A DNA stretch of 64,000 nucleotides from Knoellia sp031844405 (lineage in GTDB: Bacteria; Actinomycetota; Actinomycetes; Actinomycetales; Dermatophilaceae): the NCBI GenBank assembly GCA_031844405.1, contig JAUZVC010000001.1:1612001-1676000 (forward strand). Direction: 5' to 3'. A program made the position numbers and the translations under genes. Of this stretch, positions 1-9,050 are shown in pieces. Positions within the stretch are counted from its first letter, which is position 1. Each line of letters starts with the position of its first letter. The notes beneath the pieces are model-generated. The model was not told where the DNA came from. It did no database searches and saw only the letters and a list, made by a program, of their open reading frames with translations.

Positions 1-438
1 GTCGGCGTCCGCGACGAAGAAGCTCGGGTGCGCGCTCCCGCGGCGCAGGGCGTCCCCGAGCTCGCGGGCCGTGAGGGCCGGGTGGTCGCCGAGGAGCACC
101 GCGACGTGGGTGCCGCCGCGCTGCAGCACCTCGCGCACTCCCGCGGAGCATGCGTCGTCGAGACCCGTTCCGGGGTCGCCCACGACGACGAACCCCTGCG
201 ACAGCGCGTATGCCGTCTCGCCGGGTTCCGCGGTGACGACGACGACGTGGTCGGTCCCGACGACGTCGGCGGTGACGGCGAGGGTGTCGTGGGCGACGGC
301 CGCGACGAGCGCGCCGTCGTCGAGCCCACCGTGGTCGAGGGCGCTGTCGTCGAGCGAGCTCCGCAGCCGGGACTTGGCCGTCGGCCCGCCCTTGACGGGG
401 ACGACGACGTGCCACCGGGGCTCGGGGACCTGCTCCAT
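1..438 (-). CDS. fbiD: 2-phospho-L-lactate/PEP guanylyltransferase CofC/FbiD (3' end outside window)
   Basis: Reading leftward from an ATG at 438, an open frame of 146 codons runs off the window edge, so only the N-terminal part is present. The product starts MEQVPEPRWHVVVPVKGG and continues with PTAKSRL, the nucleotide-binding signature of the CofC/FbiD family; LLGDHPALTAREL further on matches the family's metal/substrate segment. Family members transfer GMP from GTP to phospholactate or phosphoenolpyruvate, making the precursor of the coenzyme F420 side chain in the cytoplasm. It is divergent from plsC across a 129-bp spacer. In M. tuberculosis FbiD (Rv2983) also sits beside a gpsA homologue. 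A GAGGAT hexamer lies 6 nt before the start and may be a -10 of a leaderless transcript. Confidence 0.88.
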   Translation of the reverse strand, partial: MEQVPEPRWHVVVPVKGGPTAKSRLRSSLDDSALDHGGLDDGALVAAVAHDTLAVTADVVGTDHVVVVTAEPGETAYALSQGFVVVGDPGTGLDDACSAGVREVLQRGGTHVAVLLGDHPALTARELGDALRRGSAHPSFFVADAD

Positions 439-567
439 GTCCCGATCCTCTCCCGCGTGGCCAGTCTGCTCGACATCACCCCCGGTGGCGACCAAGATGT
501 GCGCAGACCGCGCGCCCTGACCTCCCGGGTGCGCCGGCGCACCTGCGCGGACGGACGGAAGGACTGC

Positions 568-1470
568 ATGAGGATCGGGCCCCGACACTCACCACCGGCA
601 TACCGGTTCGCGGTCACCGTCCTGCGGCCCCTCCTCATGTCCCTGACCCGGCGCGCGTGGACCGGGGCCGAGCACCTGCCGCGCGACCGGGGCTTCGTCG
701 CGGTGTCGAACCACATCTCGCACGTCGACCCGTTCGTCTTCGCGCACTTCCTCAACGACTCGGGGATCGTGCCGCACTTCCTCGGCAAGGTGGAGGTCTT
801 CCGGATCCCGCTCATCGGGATGGTGCTGCGCGGGGCCGACCAGATCCCGGTCTACCGGGAGACCGGGCAGGCCTCGGACGCCTACCGCGCAGCCGTGCAG
901 GCCGTGGAGGACGGTAAGTGCGTCGCCATCTATCCCGAGGGCACCGTCACCCGAGAACCCGACCTGTGGCCGATGCGAGGCAAGACCGGTGCCGCCCGGA
1001 TCGCGCTCGAGACCGGGTGTCCGGTCATCCCGGTCGCGCAGTGGGGCGCCCAGGAGATCCTCGGCCCCTACTCGCACCGCCCGAGCGTCCTGCCCCGGCA
1101 CACCATGCAGGTGAGCGCAGGGGAGCCGGTCGACCTCGACGACCTGCACGGCCGACCGGTCACCACCGAGGTGCTGGCCGAGGCGACCGAGCGGATCATG
1201 GTGGCGCTCACCGCCCAGCTCGAGCCGCTTCGTGGCGAGACCGCTCCCGAGGGACGCTTCGACCCGCGCGAGCACGGCATCACCGTCACCGGCCGCCCGC
1301 GTGCGGTGAGGCCGAGCGAGCGTTCGGCCGCGACGAGGACGTCCGACGCCGCACAATGGGCCGACGACGCTGCCGATGCACGCCGCGGCAGCGACGTCGC
1401 GGCCGGCGGTCAGCACGACAACGGCGGCACCCCTGGCACCACCCCCGACGACGAGAGGGACCCCGCGTGA
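568..1470 (+). CDS. plsC: 1-acyl-sn-glycerol-3-phosphate acyltransferase family protein
   Basis: 300-residue lysophospholipid acyltransferase (PlsC/LPLAT fold). The catalytic H(X4)D motif appears as NHISHVDPF near residue 49, and the phosphate-binding block as YPEGTVTRE near residue 118. It would transfer an acyl chain from acyl-CoA or acyl-ACP to lysophosphatidate at the inner membrane face. The start at 568 is preceded by a GGAAGGA-like ribosome binding site. The last ~70 residues are low-complexity and polar, beyond the usual family end, so are probably a disordered tail. The stop overlaps the gpsA start by 4 nt (GTGA), so translation with G3P dehydrogenase is likely coupled and links G3P supply to acylation. 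Confidence 0.9.
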   Translation: MRIGPRHSPPAYRFAVTVLRPLLMSLTRRAWTGAEHLPRDRGFVAVSNHISHVDPFVFAHFLNDSGIVPHFLGKVEVFRIPLIGMVLRGADQIPVYRETGQASDAYRAAVQAVEDGKCVAIYPEGTVTREPDLWPMRGKTGAARIALETGCPVIPVAQWGAQEILGPYSHRPSVLPRHTMQVSAGEPVDLDDLHGRPVTTEVLAEATERIMVALTAQLEPLRGETAPEGRFDPREHGITVTGRPRAVRPSERSAATRTSDAAQWADDAADARRGSDVAAGGQHDNGGTPGTTPDDERDPA

Positions 1471-2465
1471 GTACTGCAGCGGTCTTCGGCACCGGCAGCT
1501 GGGGGACCGCGTTCGCGGCGGTCCTCGCCGACGCGGGCACCGACGTGCGCATGTGGGGGCGCCGCCCCGAGGTCGTCGACGCGATCAACGCGGGCTGCAA
1601 CGACGAGTACCTCCCCGAGCTGCCCCTGCCCGACCGCATCTCGGCGACGTCCGACCCGGAGGAGGCCGCCTTCGGCGCCGACATCGTCGTCCTCGCGGTG
1701 CCGTCGCAGACGTTGCGCGACAACCTCGGCACGTGGGGTTCCGTCCTCCCGTCCGGCGCCGCCGTCGTCTCGCTCATGAAAGGGGTCGAGCTCGGCACGA
1801 CGAAGCGCATGAGCGAGGTCATCGCCGAGGCCGGTGGCGTCGACCCGTCGCGCATCGTCGTCGTCTCCGGCCCCAACCTCGCCCGCGAGATCGCCGTGAA
1901 GCAGCCGGCGGCGAGCACGGTCGCCTCATCCGACGAGGCGGCGGCCCAGCAGGTCGCCGACGCGTGCGCCGCGGCCTACTTCCGTCCCTACACGAGCACC
2001 GACGTCGTCGGCACCGAGATCGCGGGCGCGACGAAGAACGTCATCGCGCTCGCGGTCGGCATGGCCGAGGGCCTCGGGATGGGCGACAACTCCAAGGCGT
2101 CGATCATCACCCGCGGCCTCGCGGAGACGACCCGGCTCGGCATGGCGCTCGGCGGCTCGCAGGCGACCTTCGCCGGGCTCGCCGGCGTCGGCGACCTCAT
2201 CGCGACGTGCATGTCGCCGCTCTCGCGCAACCACAGCTTCGGCGTCCGGCTCGGCCAGGGCATGACGGTCGAGGAGGTCGTCGCCGTGACGAAGCAGACC
2301 GCCGAGGGCGTGAAGTCGTGCACCTCGATCCTCGACCTCGCGCGCCAGCACGGCGTCGACGTGCCGATCATCGAGCAGGTCGACGCGATGATCACCGAGG
2401 GCAAGTCCGCCCAGGACGTCGTCGGTGCGCTGCTCTCACGGCCGCGCAAGGCCGAGACCGGCTGA
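1467..2465 (+). CDS. gpsA: NAD(P)+-dependent glycerol-3-phosphate dehydrogenase
   Basis: 332 residues, normal family length. The N-terminal Rossmann fold begins with VFGTGSWGTAFA. GPNLAREIA, then GATKNVIALAVG with the catalytic lysine, and GLAGVGDLIATC are hallmark GpsA segments. It reduces dihydroxyacetone phosphate to sn-glycerol 3-phosphate for phospholipid synthesis in the cytoplasm. The GTG start at 1467 overlaps the plsC stop (GTGA), placing both in one lipid-precursor operon. After its stop, the stop-context sequence GGCTGACGC recurs at 2500 and 2526 before the convergent gene. Confidence 0.96.
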   Translation: MSTAAVFGTGSWGTAFAAVLADAGTDVRMWGRRPEVVDAINAGCNDEYLPELPLPDRISATSDPEEAAFGADIVVLAVPSQTLRDNLGTWGSVLPSGAAVVSLMKGVELGTTKRMSEVIAEAGGVDPSRIVVVSGPNLAREIAVKQPAASTVASSDEAAAQQVADACAAAYFRPYTSTDVVGTEIAGATKNVIALAVGMAEGLGMGDNSKASIITRGLAETTRLGMALGGSQATFAGLAGVGDLIATCMSPLSRNHSFGVRLGQGMTVEEVVAVTKQTAEGVKSCTSILDLARQHGVDVPIIEQVDAMITEGKSAQDVVGALLSRPRKAETG

Positions 2466-2535
2466 CGCAGGCCCTCCCGAAGCGCAGGCGCTCGGACCGG
2501 GCTGACGCGCCCAGCGGGTCGGCCCGGCTGACGCG

Positions 2536-3621
2536 CTAGCGGCCGGTCGCCGTGTCGAGCGCGGCCGACAGGTCGCGCCAGAGGTCCTCGACGTCCTCGA
2601 TGCCGACCGACAGCCGGAGCAGGTCGTCGGGCACGGCCTCCGGCTCACCGGGCTGGCGACGGCGCCGCTCCACCTGGCTCTCGACCCCGCCGAGGCTCGT
2701 CGCGTGCACCCAGACGCGCGTCGCCGCCGAGACGCGCTCGGCGGTCTCGGCGTCGCCGTCGAGCTCGATCGAGACCATCGCCCCGAACCCGGGGTAGCGG
2801 ACCCGCGACACGGCCGGGTGCCCGGCGAGGCGCTCGGCCAGGTCGGCCGCGTTGGCGCTCGCCCGCTCCAGCCGCACCGACAGCGTCCGCAGCCCGCGCA
2901 GCGCCAGCCACGTCTCCATCGGCCCGGCGATCGCACCGTGGAGCTGGCGGTGCCGGCGCACCCGCTCGTGCAGCGCGCGGGCCGCGTCGTCGCGGCCGGT
3001 GACGACGGCGCCGAGGAGCAGGTCGCTGTGCCCGGAGAGGTACTTCGTCACCGAATGCACGACGAGGTCCGCACCGAGGGCGAGCGGCTGCTGGAGCAGA
3101 GGGGTGGCGAAGGTGTTGTCGACCGCCACGAGAACCCCCCGCTCACGGGCCGCAGCGGCGAGCACGTCGACCTCGGCGACCTCGAGCAGCGGGTTCGTCG
3201 GCGACTCGAGCCAGAGCATGGCGGCCCCGTCGAGGGCGGCGACGACCGCGCCGGTGTCCGTGACGTCGACCTGGGTGACGACGACCTCCCCCGCCTCGGA
3301 ACGGTCGGCGAGGGTGACGAGCGTGCCGTTGTAGGCCGCGGTCGGCACGACGACCCGGCCTCCGTGGGGGACGAGCGAGAGGGCTGCCGCGACCGCCGCC
3401 ATGCCCGAGGCGAAGACGAGCGCCTGGCCGTCCTCGAGGGAGCCGAGCGCCTCCTCGAACGCCGACCAGGTCGGGTTGGCGACGCGGGCATAGCTCGCGG
3501 CGCCGTCCGCGTGGTAGGTCGAGGTGAGCGTGAGCGGAGCGCCCACCTGCTCGCCCGGCTGGCGCGCCACGCGGCCGAGCGCGACGAGGCGGGTGGCGGG
3601 GCTGAGGTCGTCGTGGTCCAC
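2536..3621 (-). CDS. Cys/Met-metabolism PLP-dependent enzyme (cystathionine gamma-synthase-like)
   Basis: 361-residue fold-type I PLP enzyme of the Cys/Met metabolism family (MetB/MetC/MetZ). SVTKYLSGHSD contains the Schiff-base lysine; SGMAA and ESPTNPLLEV form the cofactor pocket. The family performs gamma-replacement or elimination on homoserine esters or cystathionine. Which reaction applies here cannot be fixed from the sequence. The start is taken as GTG 3621 because a TACGCT -10 box lies 7 nt upstream, implying a leaderless mRNA, and the product then begins VDHDDLSPATRLV, suitable for the family. It is divergent from ddlA by ~50 bp and convergent with gpsA. Confidence 0.88.
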   Translation of the reverse strand: MDHDDLSPATRLVALGRVARQPGEQVGAPLTLTSTYHADGAASYARVANPTWSAFEEALGSLEDGQALVFASGMAAVAAALSLVPHGGRVVVPTAAYNGTLVTLADRSEAGEVVVTQVDVTDTGAVVAALDGAAMLWLESPTNPLLEVAEVDVLAAAARERGVLVAVDNTFATPLLQQPLALGADLVVHSVTKYLSGHSDLLLGAVVTGRDDAARALHERVRRHRQLHGAIAGPMETWLALRGLRTLSVRLERASANAADLAERLAGHPAVSRVRYPGFGAMVSIELDGDAETAERVSAATRVWVHATSLGGVESQVERRRRQPGEPEAVPDDLLRLSVGIEDVEDLWRDLSAALDTATGR

Positions 3622-3628
3622 GACCGCG

Positions 3629-3634
3629 AGCGTA
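3629..3634 (-). promoter_or_regulatory. -10 box of the Cys/Met PLP enzyme gene
   Basis: TACGCT on the minus strand, 7 nt before GTG 3621, fits an actinobacterial TAnnnT -10 with a leaderless transcript. The box overlaps a GTATGCCG octamer copy at 3632-3639. Confidence 0.5.
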
Positions 3635-3658
3635 TGCCGGGTGCTCGCCTCCCCGGGA

Positions 3659-3664
3659 TAGGGT
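3659..3664 (+). promoter_or_regulatory. -10 box of ddlA
   Basis: TAGGGT, 8 nt before ATG 3673 with no Shine-Dalgarno between, which suggests a leaderless or near-leaderless ddlA transcript. Confidence 0.5.
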
Positions 3665-3672
3665 CTCTCGCG

Positions 3673-4818
<1,146 letters not shown>

Positions 4819-4823
4819 GAACC

Positions 4824-4890
4824 GCGACTTCTTGCGACTTCCAGCGGTGAGGAGCGCAGCGACGAGCCGCTGGAAGTCGCAAGAAGTCGC
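4824..4890. repeat. Perfect 24-bp inverted repeat with 19-nt loop (intergenic palindrome type A, possible terminator)
   Basis: Arms 4824-4847 and 4867-4890 are exact reverse complements; the loop 4848-4866 is purine-rich. It lies 5 bp after the ddlA stop, between convergent genes, so could terminate transcription both ways. It has no U-tract, and the stem is much longer than a typical terminator, so a dispersed palindromic element is equally likely. Confidence 0.75.
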
Positions 4891-4902
4891 AAGAGGGGGA
4901 CG

Positions 4903-5355
4903 TCAGCGGCAGGCGAGGCCGTTGGTCGGCAGCCTCTCGGCCGCGGCGCTGAACGCCGGCAGGAGCAGCGGCTCGGGTGCGTAGTCCTTGGGCACGAGCA
5001 CCTCGATCGCCGGGTCGCGCCCGAACGTCGTGAAGCGGGTGCCGTCGCTCAGCGGCTGCGCGACCCAGCCCAGCCCGTCGACCTCGATGCAGTCGTCCGT
5101 CGTCGGCCCGAGCGCCGGCACACCGCACCGTGCGATGACCGGGGGATCCCCGTATGCCGTCCCCGCACTCGCGTCGGACACCTCGCGTCGCGCGTGGTCA
5201 CCGACCTCGGCGGGCCACGCGGAGGCGACCGCACGGCATACGTCACCGTTCGCGAGGGGAGCGGGCGCGACCTCGACGGCGGACGAGCAGCCCGACAGTA
5301 CGACGACGGCGGTGGCGCAGAGCGCCACCGCCGTCGTGCGAGTCCGTGCGACCAC
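4903..5355 (-). CDS. DUF3515 family lipoprotein
   Basis: 150 residues. An N-terminal signal (ARTRTTAVALCATAVVVLSG) ends in the lipobox LSGC, so it is predicted to be a diacylglyceryl-anchored exported protein. The remainder resembles actinobacterial DUF3515 proteins, which have conserved cysteines (here CRAV, ARCGVP, DDCIEV and a C-terminal CR) probably forming disulfides. The biochemical role of the family is unknown. The GTG start at 5355 is 2 nt after the stop of the AsnC-type gene, so the two are probably co-transcribed. It sits between ddlA and thiL, the usual location. Confidence 0.8.
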   Translation of the reverse strand: MVARTRTTAVALCATAVVVLSGCSSAVEVAPAPLANGDVCRAVASAWPAEVGDHARREVSDASAGTAYGDPPVIARCGVPALGPTTDDCIEVDGLGWVAQPLSDGTRFTTFGRDPAIEVLVPKDYAPEPLLLPAFSAAAERLPTNGLACR

Positions 5356-5357
5356 GC

Positions 5358-5591
5358 TCAGACGTGGACCACCGTGCAGGTGAGGGTGCGCGTGATGCCC
5401 TCGACCTCCTGGATCTTGGCGATGACGAGCTTGCCGAGCTCGTCGACCGTCTCGGCCTCGACGCGCGCGATGCAGTCGTAGGGGCCGGTGACGTCCTCGG
5501 CGAGCGCCACTCCCGGGATCGCCGCGATCGCCTCGGCCACGGCGGCCGCGCGACCGACCTCGGTCTGGATCAGGATGTAGGCCTGGACCAC
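5358..5591 (-). CDS. Lrp/AsnC ligand-binding domain protein (stand-alone RAM module)
   Basis: A 77-residue protein consisting only of the AsnC/Lrp effector (RAM) domain; there is no helix-turn-helix, so it is a SAM-type module rather than a repressor. It begins VVQAYILIQTEVG, has AEDVTGPYDCIARVEA in the middle and ends RTLTCTVVHV. Such modules form octamers and bind amino acids, possibly tuning full-length Lrp proteins. The start is placed at GTG 5591, because AGGTGG lies just upstream and family members begin with this sequence; an in-frame ATG at 5612 is the alternative. It is followed after 2 nt by the DUF3515 gene. Confidence 0.85.
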   Translation of the reverse strand: MVQAYILIQTEVGRAAAVAEAIAAIPGVALAEDVTGPYDCIARVEAETVDELGKLVIAKIQEVEGITRTLTCTVVHV

Positions 5592-5730
5592 TGGATGCCA
5601 CCTCACTGTCATGGGAGCGTCGCCGCTCCGGGGATGTCGTTCTCGTCCTGCGACCGTCGCCGGGGCGACGGTGACTGCACGGTACCGTGCCGGAAGTTCA
5701 TGCGTCTCGGGGTGCTCAGGAGGTGGCGGT

Positions 5731-6771
5731 GTGGTGCCGCACACGACGATCGGCTCGGTGAGCGAGTCCGACGTGCTCGCGCGGATCCTGCCCCTCTTCG
5801 GCGCGAGCCCGCACGCCAGGTCGGGTGTCGTCGTGCCGCCCGGGGACGACGCGGCGGTGCTCTCCACCGGCGCCTCGGTAGTCGTCACGACCGACACGAT
5901 GGTCCGCGGACGCGACTGGCGCGACGACTGGTCGACCGGTCACGACGTCGGCACCAAGGTCGTCGCACAGAACGTCGCCGACGTGGCGGCGATGGGGGCG
6001 GTGCCGACGGGCCTGCTCGTGTCGGTCGCGGCAGACCCCGCCACCGAGCTCGACTGGGTCCTCGACCTCACCCGCGGGATCGCCGACGCGGCGGAGAACG
6101 CCGGCTGCCCGGTCGTCGGCGGAGACCTGTCGTCGGCGCCGGCCGGGGTCGTCGTCGTGGCGGTGACCGCCTTCGGTGACCTCGAGGGCCGCGCCGCCGT
6201 GCTGCGCTCGGGCGCGCGAGCGGGAGATGTCGTGGCGGTCTGCGGCTCGCTCGGGTGGTCCGGCGCCGGTCTCGCGCTGTATGCCGGGGGAGCGGAGGAC
6301 CCGATCTCGGACCCCGAGCACAGCCGGCCCCTGGCCCGGGTCGACGCCGCGGCCTCGCTGCTCATGTGGTTCCACCGCACCCCGTGGCCGCCGCTCGAGG
6401 CGGGTGTCGCGGCTGCCCTGGCCGGGGCGACCTCGATGATCGACGTCTCCGACGGGCTCGTCCGCGACGGGGGTCGCATCGCCGCCGCGAGCGGGGTCGA
6501 GCTCGCGCTCGACGAGGAGGTCCTGCGGACGGCCTTCCTCGCCGGTCCGGTCGAGCTCGCCCTGGGCGCGGAGGCCGGATGGCGCGAGGTGCTGTCCGGC
6601 GGCGAGGAGCACTCGCTGCTCGCGACGTTCCCCGAGGATGGAGTGCCCGACGACCGGCACGCGCCCTGGACGGTCATCGGCCGCGTCGTCGAGGCTGGCC
6701 CGGACGGTCCGCGCCTCACCGTCGGTGGAGCCGTGCCGAGCGTCACCGGCTGGGACCACTTCGCCGGCTGA
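5731..6771 (+). CDS. thiL: Thiamine-monophosphate kinase
   Basis: 346 residues, related to the PurM/AIR-synthase superfamily. VPPGDDAAVL binds Mg-ATP, TTDTMVRGRDW and VAQNVADVAAMGA form the active site, and DVSDGLVRDGGRIA matches the C-terminal ThiL signature. It phosphorylates thiamine monophosphate to the active cofactor thiamine diphosphate. The start is GTG 5731, 7 nt after AGGAGG (5718-5723); longer in-frame versions lack a good start context. It is divergent from the AsnC module gene and convergent with rpmB, with a strong hairpin terminator between. Confidence 0.94.
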   Translation: MVPHTTIGSVSESDVLARILPLFGASPHARSGVVVPPGDDAAVLSTGASVVVTTDTMVRGRDWRDDWSTGHDVGTKVVAQNVADVAAMGAVPTGLLVSVAADPATELDWVLDLTRGIADAAENAGCPVVGGDLSSAPAGVVVVAVTAFGDLEGRAAVLRSGARAGDVVAVCGSLGWSGAGLALYAGGAEDPISDPEHSRPLARVDAAASLLMWFHRTPWPPLEAGVAAALAGATSMIDVSDGLVRDGGRIAAASGVELALDEEVLRTAFLAGPVELALGAEAGWREVLSGGEEHSLLATFPEDGVPDDRHAPWTVIGRVVEAGPDGPRLTVGGAVPSVTGWDHFAG

Positions 6772-6810
6772 CCGGCATACCCCTCCCGCCCCGTCACTCC
6801 CGCCCCACGT

Positions 6811-6888
6811 TTCCCGCCCGAAGTGGGTTGGTCGCACTGGAGGCGGGAACGGTTGTGCTGCGAAGTGCGCGGTTCCCACCCGAAGTGG
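6811..6888. repeat. Intergenic repeat type B, copy 1
   Basis: TTCCCGCCCGAAGTGG (6811-6826) recurs directly as TTCCCACCCGAAGTGG (6873-6888), and GGCGGGAA (6842-6849) is an inverted partner of the first 8 bp. A related unit, TTCCCGCCCGGAGTGG, is at 29715 in a second spacer. Both follow a plus-strand gene. Function unknown. Confidence 0.55.
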
Positions 6889-6916
6889 CCGGCCGTGCGT
6901 CGCGAGCCCGGGCATG

Positions 6917-6956
6917 CGAGAGGGCGCCGACCGGAAGTCCGGACGGCGCCCTCTCG
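6917..6956. terminator. Bidirectional hairpin terminator between thiL and rpmB
   Basis: A perfect 13-bp stem (6917-6929 with 6944-6956) is capped by an inner 5-bp stem, CCGGA/TCCGG. It lies between convergent genes, 15 bp past the end of rpmB. No U-tract is evident, as is common in high-GC actinobacteria. Confidence 0.75.
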
Positions 6957-6971
6957 GGTACGGCTAGGGGG

Positions 6972-7166
6972 TCAGCGCTTGACCTTGCCGGCCTTGAGGC
7001 AGGAGGTGCAGACGTTGAGACGCTTCGGGGTCACGCCCTTGTCGCCGACGAGAGCCTTCACGCGCTGGATGTTCGGGTTCCAGCGACGCTTGGTGCGGCG
7101 GTGCGAGTGCGAGATGCTGTGGCCGAAGCCGGGTCCCTTGCCGCAGACATCGCAGTTGGCAGCCAC
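6972..7166 (-). CDS. rpmB: 50S ribosomal protein L28
   Basis: 64 residues starting MAANCDVCGKGPGFGHSISH, a typical bL28. It carries two CxxC pairs (CDVC at the N-terminus, CTSC near the C-terminus) and so belongs to the zinc-binding C+ form rather than the zinc-independent paralogue that actinobacteria express under zinc limitation. It is part of the large ribosomal subunit near the exit site. AAGGAG is placed correctly ahead of ATG 7166. Divergent from the FakA-like gene. Confidence 0.97.
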   Translation of the reverse strand: MAANCDVCGKGPGFGHSISHSHRRTKRRWNPNIQRVKALVGDKGVTPKRLNVCTSCLKAGKVKR

Positions 7167-7324
7167 GGTGGATCTCCTTGAAGTCAGGTGTCATACGAAA
7201 CGGCTGGGTCGCCAGCCGTCTCAGGTCGAGGTTCTCCGGTGTCCGCCCCATGCGGGGCTCACGCGGAACCGTCCAAGCGTAGCCGAGTTCGGGTGTGGCT
7301 CCAAAACGCGTAGGAGCCGCCCGA

Positions 7325-7330
7325 TAGCCT
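7325..7330 (+). promoter_or_regulatory. -10 box of the DAK2/FakA-like gene
   Basis: TAGCCT, 6 nt before GTG 7337, with no Shine-Dalgarno sequence; consistent with leaderless transcription. Confidence 0.5.
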
Positions 7331-7336
7331 GCCACC

Positions 7337-9046
7337 GTGCCAGCCGTCCTCGATGCCGACGCAGCCCGTCTCTGGGGTGCCCTGACGCGAGCCGCCTTCG
7401 CCGCACGGCGCACCGAGATCGACGACCTCAACGTCTTCCCGGTGCCCGACGGGGACACGGGCACCAACCTCTATCTCACGATGGACGCGGCCCTGGGCGA
7501 GGTGCGGCGCGAGCACGGAGAGCGCGGCATCCTCGGCACCGCCTCGCTCGTCGACGAGGCGCGCACGCTCTCGCGGGCCCTGCTCATGTCGGCGCGCGGC
7601 AACTCGGGAGTCATCGTCAGCCAGATCGTCGCCGGCGTGACCGCCGTCGTCGTCGAGGAGGATCGCACCGAGCTCGACGGGCCGGCGCTCGCCCGAGCGG
7701 TGACGCGCGGCGCCGAGATGGCTCGCGTCAGCGTCGCTCACCCGCAGGAGGGCACGATCCTCAGCGTCGCGGACGCGCTCGCGGAGGCGGCCCGGAGTGC
7801 GGCCGACGGGGGAGGCGACGCCGTCGCCGTGGCTGCCGCGGCCGTGTCCGCCGCCGAGGAGGCGCTCGCCCGCACCCCCGAGCAGCTGCCGTCGCTCGCG
7901 CAGGCCGGGGTCGTCGACGCCGGTGGCGCCGGGTGCCTGCTCATGGTCGAGGCGCTGCACCGCGCGCTCACCGGGGCGTGGACCGACGAGGGCACGCTCC
8001 AGCAGGCGACCGACGACCTGCTCCTGCCTCGCGCCTCGTGGCACCACACCTCGCCGGCGGGGGAGGGCGGCGCTCCCACCAGCCCCACCCCGCGGCGGCC
8101 GCACGGCGAGGACCCGCTCGACGCCCTGCCTGTCGGCATCGACGGCCCCGCGTTCGAGGTGATGTTCCTGCTCGACGGCAGCGACGCCGACCGGGTCGCA
8201 GAGCTGACGAGGACCCTCGACGGACTCGGCGACTCGCTGCTCGTCGTCGGCGGCCCCGAGCTGTGGAACGTCCACGTCCACGTCGACGACGTGGGTGCCG
8301 CGATCGAGGCGGGCATCGCGGCCGGACGTCCGCATCGCGTCAAGGTCACCCACTTCGCGACGCAGGTGGCGGCCAAGGAGCCGCAGCGCTTCGCGGTCAT
8401 CGCCTGCGCTGCCGGACCGGGCATGGCCGCGATCCTCGAGGACGCAGGCGCGAGCGTCGTGCCGAGCGCCCCCGGCGCGCGCGCGTCCGCCGGCCAGCTC
8501 CTCGCCGCGATCCGCGAGACCGGCGCCGCCTCGGTGGTCGTGCTGCCCAACGACAAGGACACGCTTCTGGCGGCCGAGGTCGCCTGCCGCGCCGCCGAGG
8601 AGGACGGCATCGTCACGGCCATCGTCCCGGCTCGCACCGCGGTCCAGGGGCTCGCCGCGCTCGCCGTCGTCGACTTCGACCGGGGACTGCGCGAGAACGC
8701 CATCGCGATGACCGGGGCTGCGGTCTCGACCCGGCACGGCGCGGTCTCGATCGCGTCGCGCGAGGTGCTCACGTGGGCCGGCCCGGTCTCCGTCGGTGAC
8801 GTCCTCGGCATCGTCAGCGGCGACGTCGCGCTCATCGGCGACGATCTCGCCGCCACCGCCAACGAGGTCCTCGACCGGCTGCTCTCCGGCGGCGGCGAGC
8901 TCGTCACCCTCGTCTCCGGCGCCGACGCCGACGAGGCCCTCGTCGACGCCGTCGCGGCCCACCTCGCCAAGGAGCACGCGGAGGTCGAGGTGGTCCGCAT
9001 CGACGGGGGCCAGCAGGTCTACCCGCTGCTCCTGGGGGTGGAGTAG
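7337..9046 (+). CDS. DAK2 domain protein, fatty acid kinase FakA-like
   Basis: 569 residues. The N-terminal DhaL/DAK2 domain (about 1-200) carries the Mg-ATP signature NVFPVPDGDTGTNL and SARGNSGVIVSQI; the remainder matches the YloV/FakA middle and C-terminal regions, with WNVHVHVDD near residue 315. FakA phosphorylates fatty acids bound to a FakB partner, feeding exogenous acyl chains to phospholipid synthesis. No fakB is in this window. Its position just upstream of recG is conserved in actinobacteria and Firmicutes. The stop is 4 nt before the recG start, so the two form an operon. Confidence is high for the family and moderate for the substrate. Confidence 0.87.
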   Translation: MPAVLDADAARLWGALTRAAFAARRTEIDDLNVFPVPDGDTGTNLYLTMDAALGEVRREHGERGILGTASLVDEARTLSRALLMSARGNSGVIVSQIVAGVTAVVVEEDRTELDGPALARAVTRGAEMARVSVAHPQEGTILSVADALAEAARSAADGGGDAVAVAAAAVSAAEEALARTPEQLPSLAQAGVVDAGGAGCLLMVEALHRALTGAWTDEGTLQQATDDLLLPRASWHHTSPAGEGGAPTSPTPRRPHGEDPLDALPVGIDGPAFEVMFLLDGSDADRVAELTRTLDGLGDSLLVVGGPELWNVHVHVDDVGAAIEAGIAAGRPHRVKVTHFATQVAAKEPQRFAVIACAAGPGMAAILEDAGASVVPSAPGARASAGQLLAAIRETGAASVVVLPNDKDTLLAAEVACRAAEEDGIVTAIVPARTAVQGLAALAVVDFDRGLRENAIAMTGAAVSTRHGAVSIASREVLTWAGPVSVGDVLGIVSGDVALIGDDLAATANEVLDRLLSGGGELVTLVSGADADEALVDAVAAHLAKEHAEVEVVRIDGGQQVYPLLLGVE

Positions 9047-9050
9047 CCCG

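Noticed and set aside
28..567. N-terminal extension of plsC back to position 28
   Set aside because: This part is antisense to the conserved fbiD frame, and the acyltransferase family begins near ATG 568, which has a ribosome binding site.
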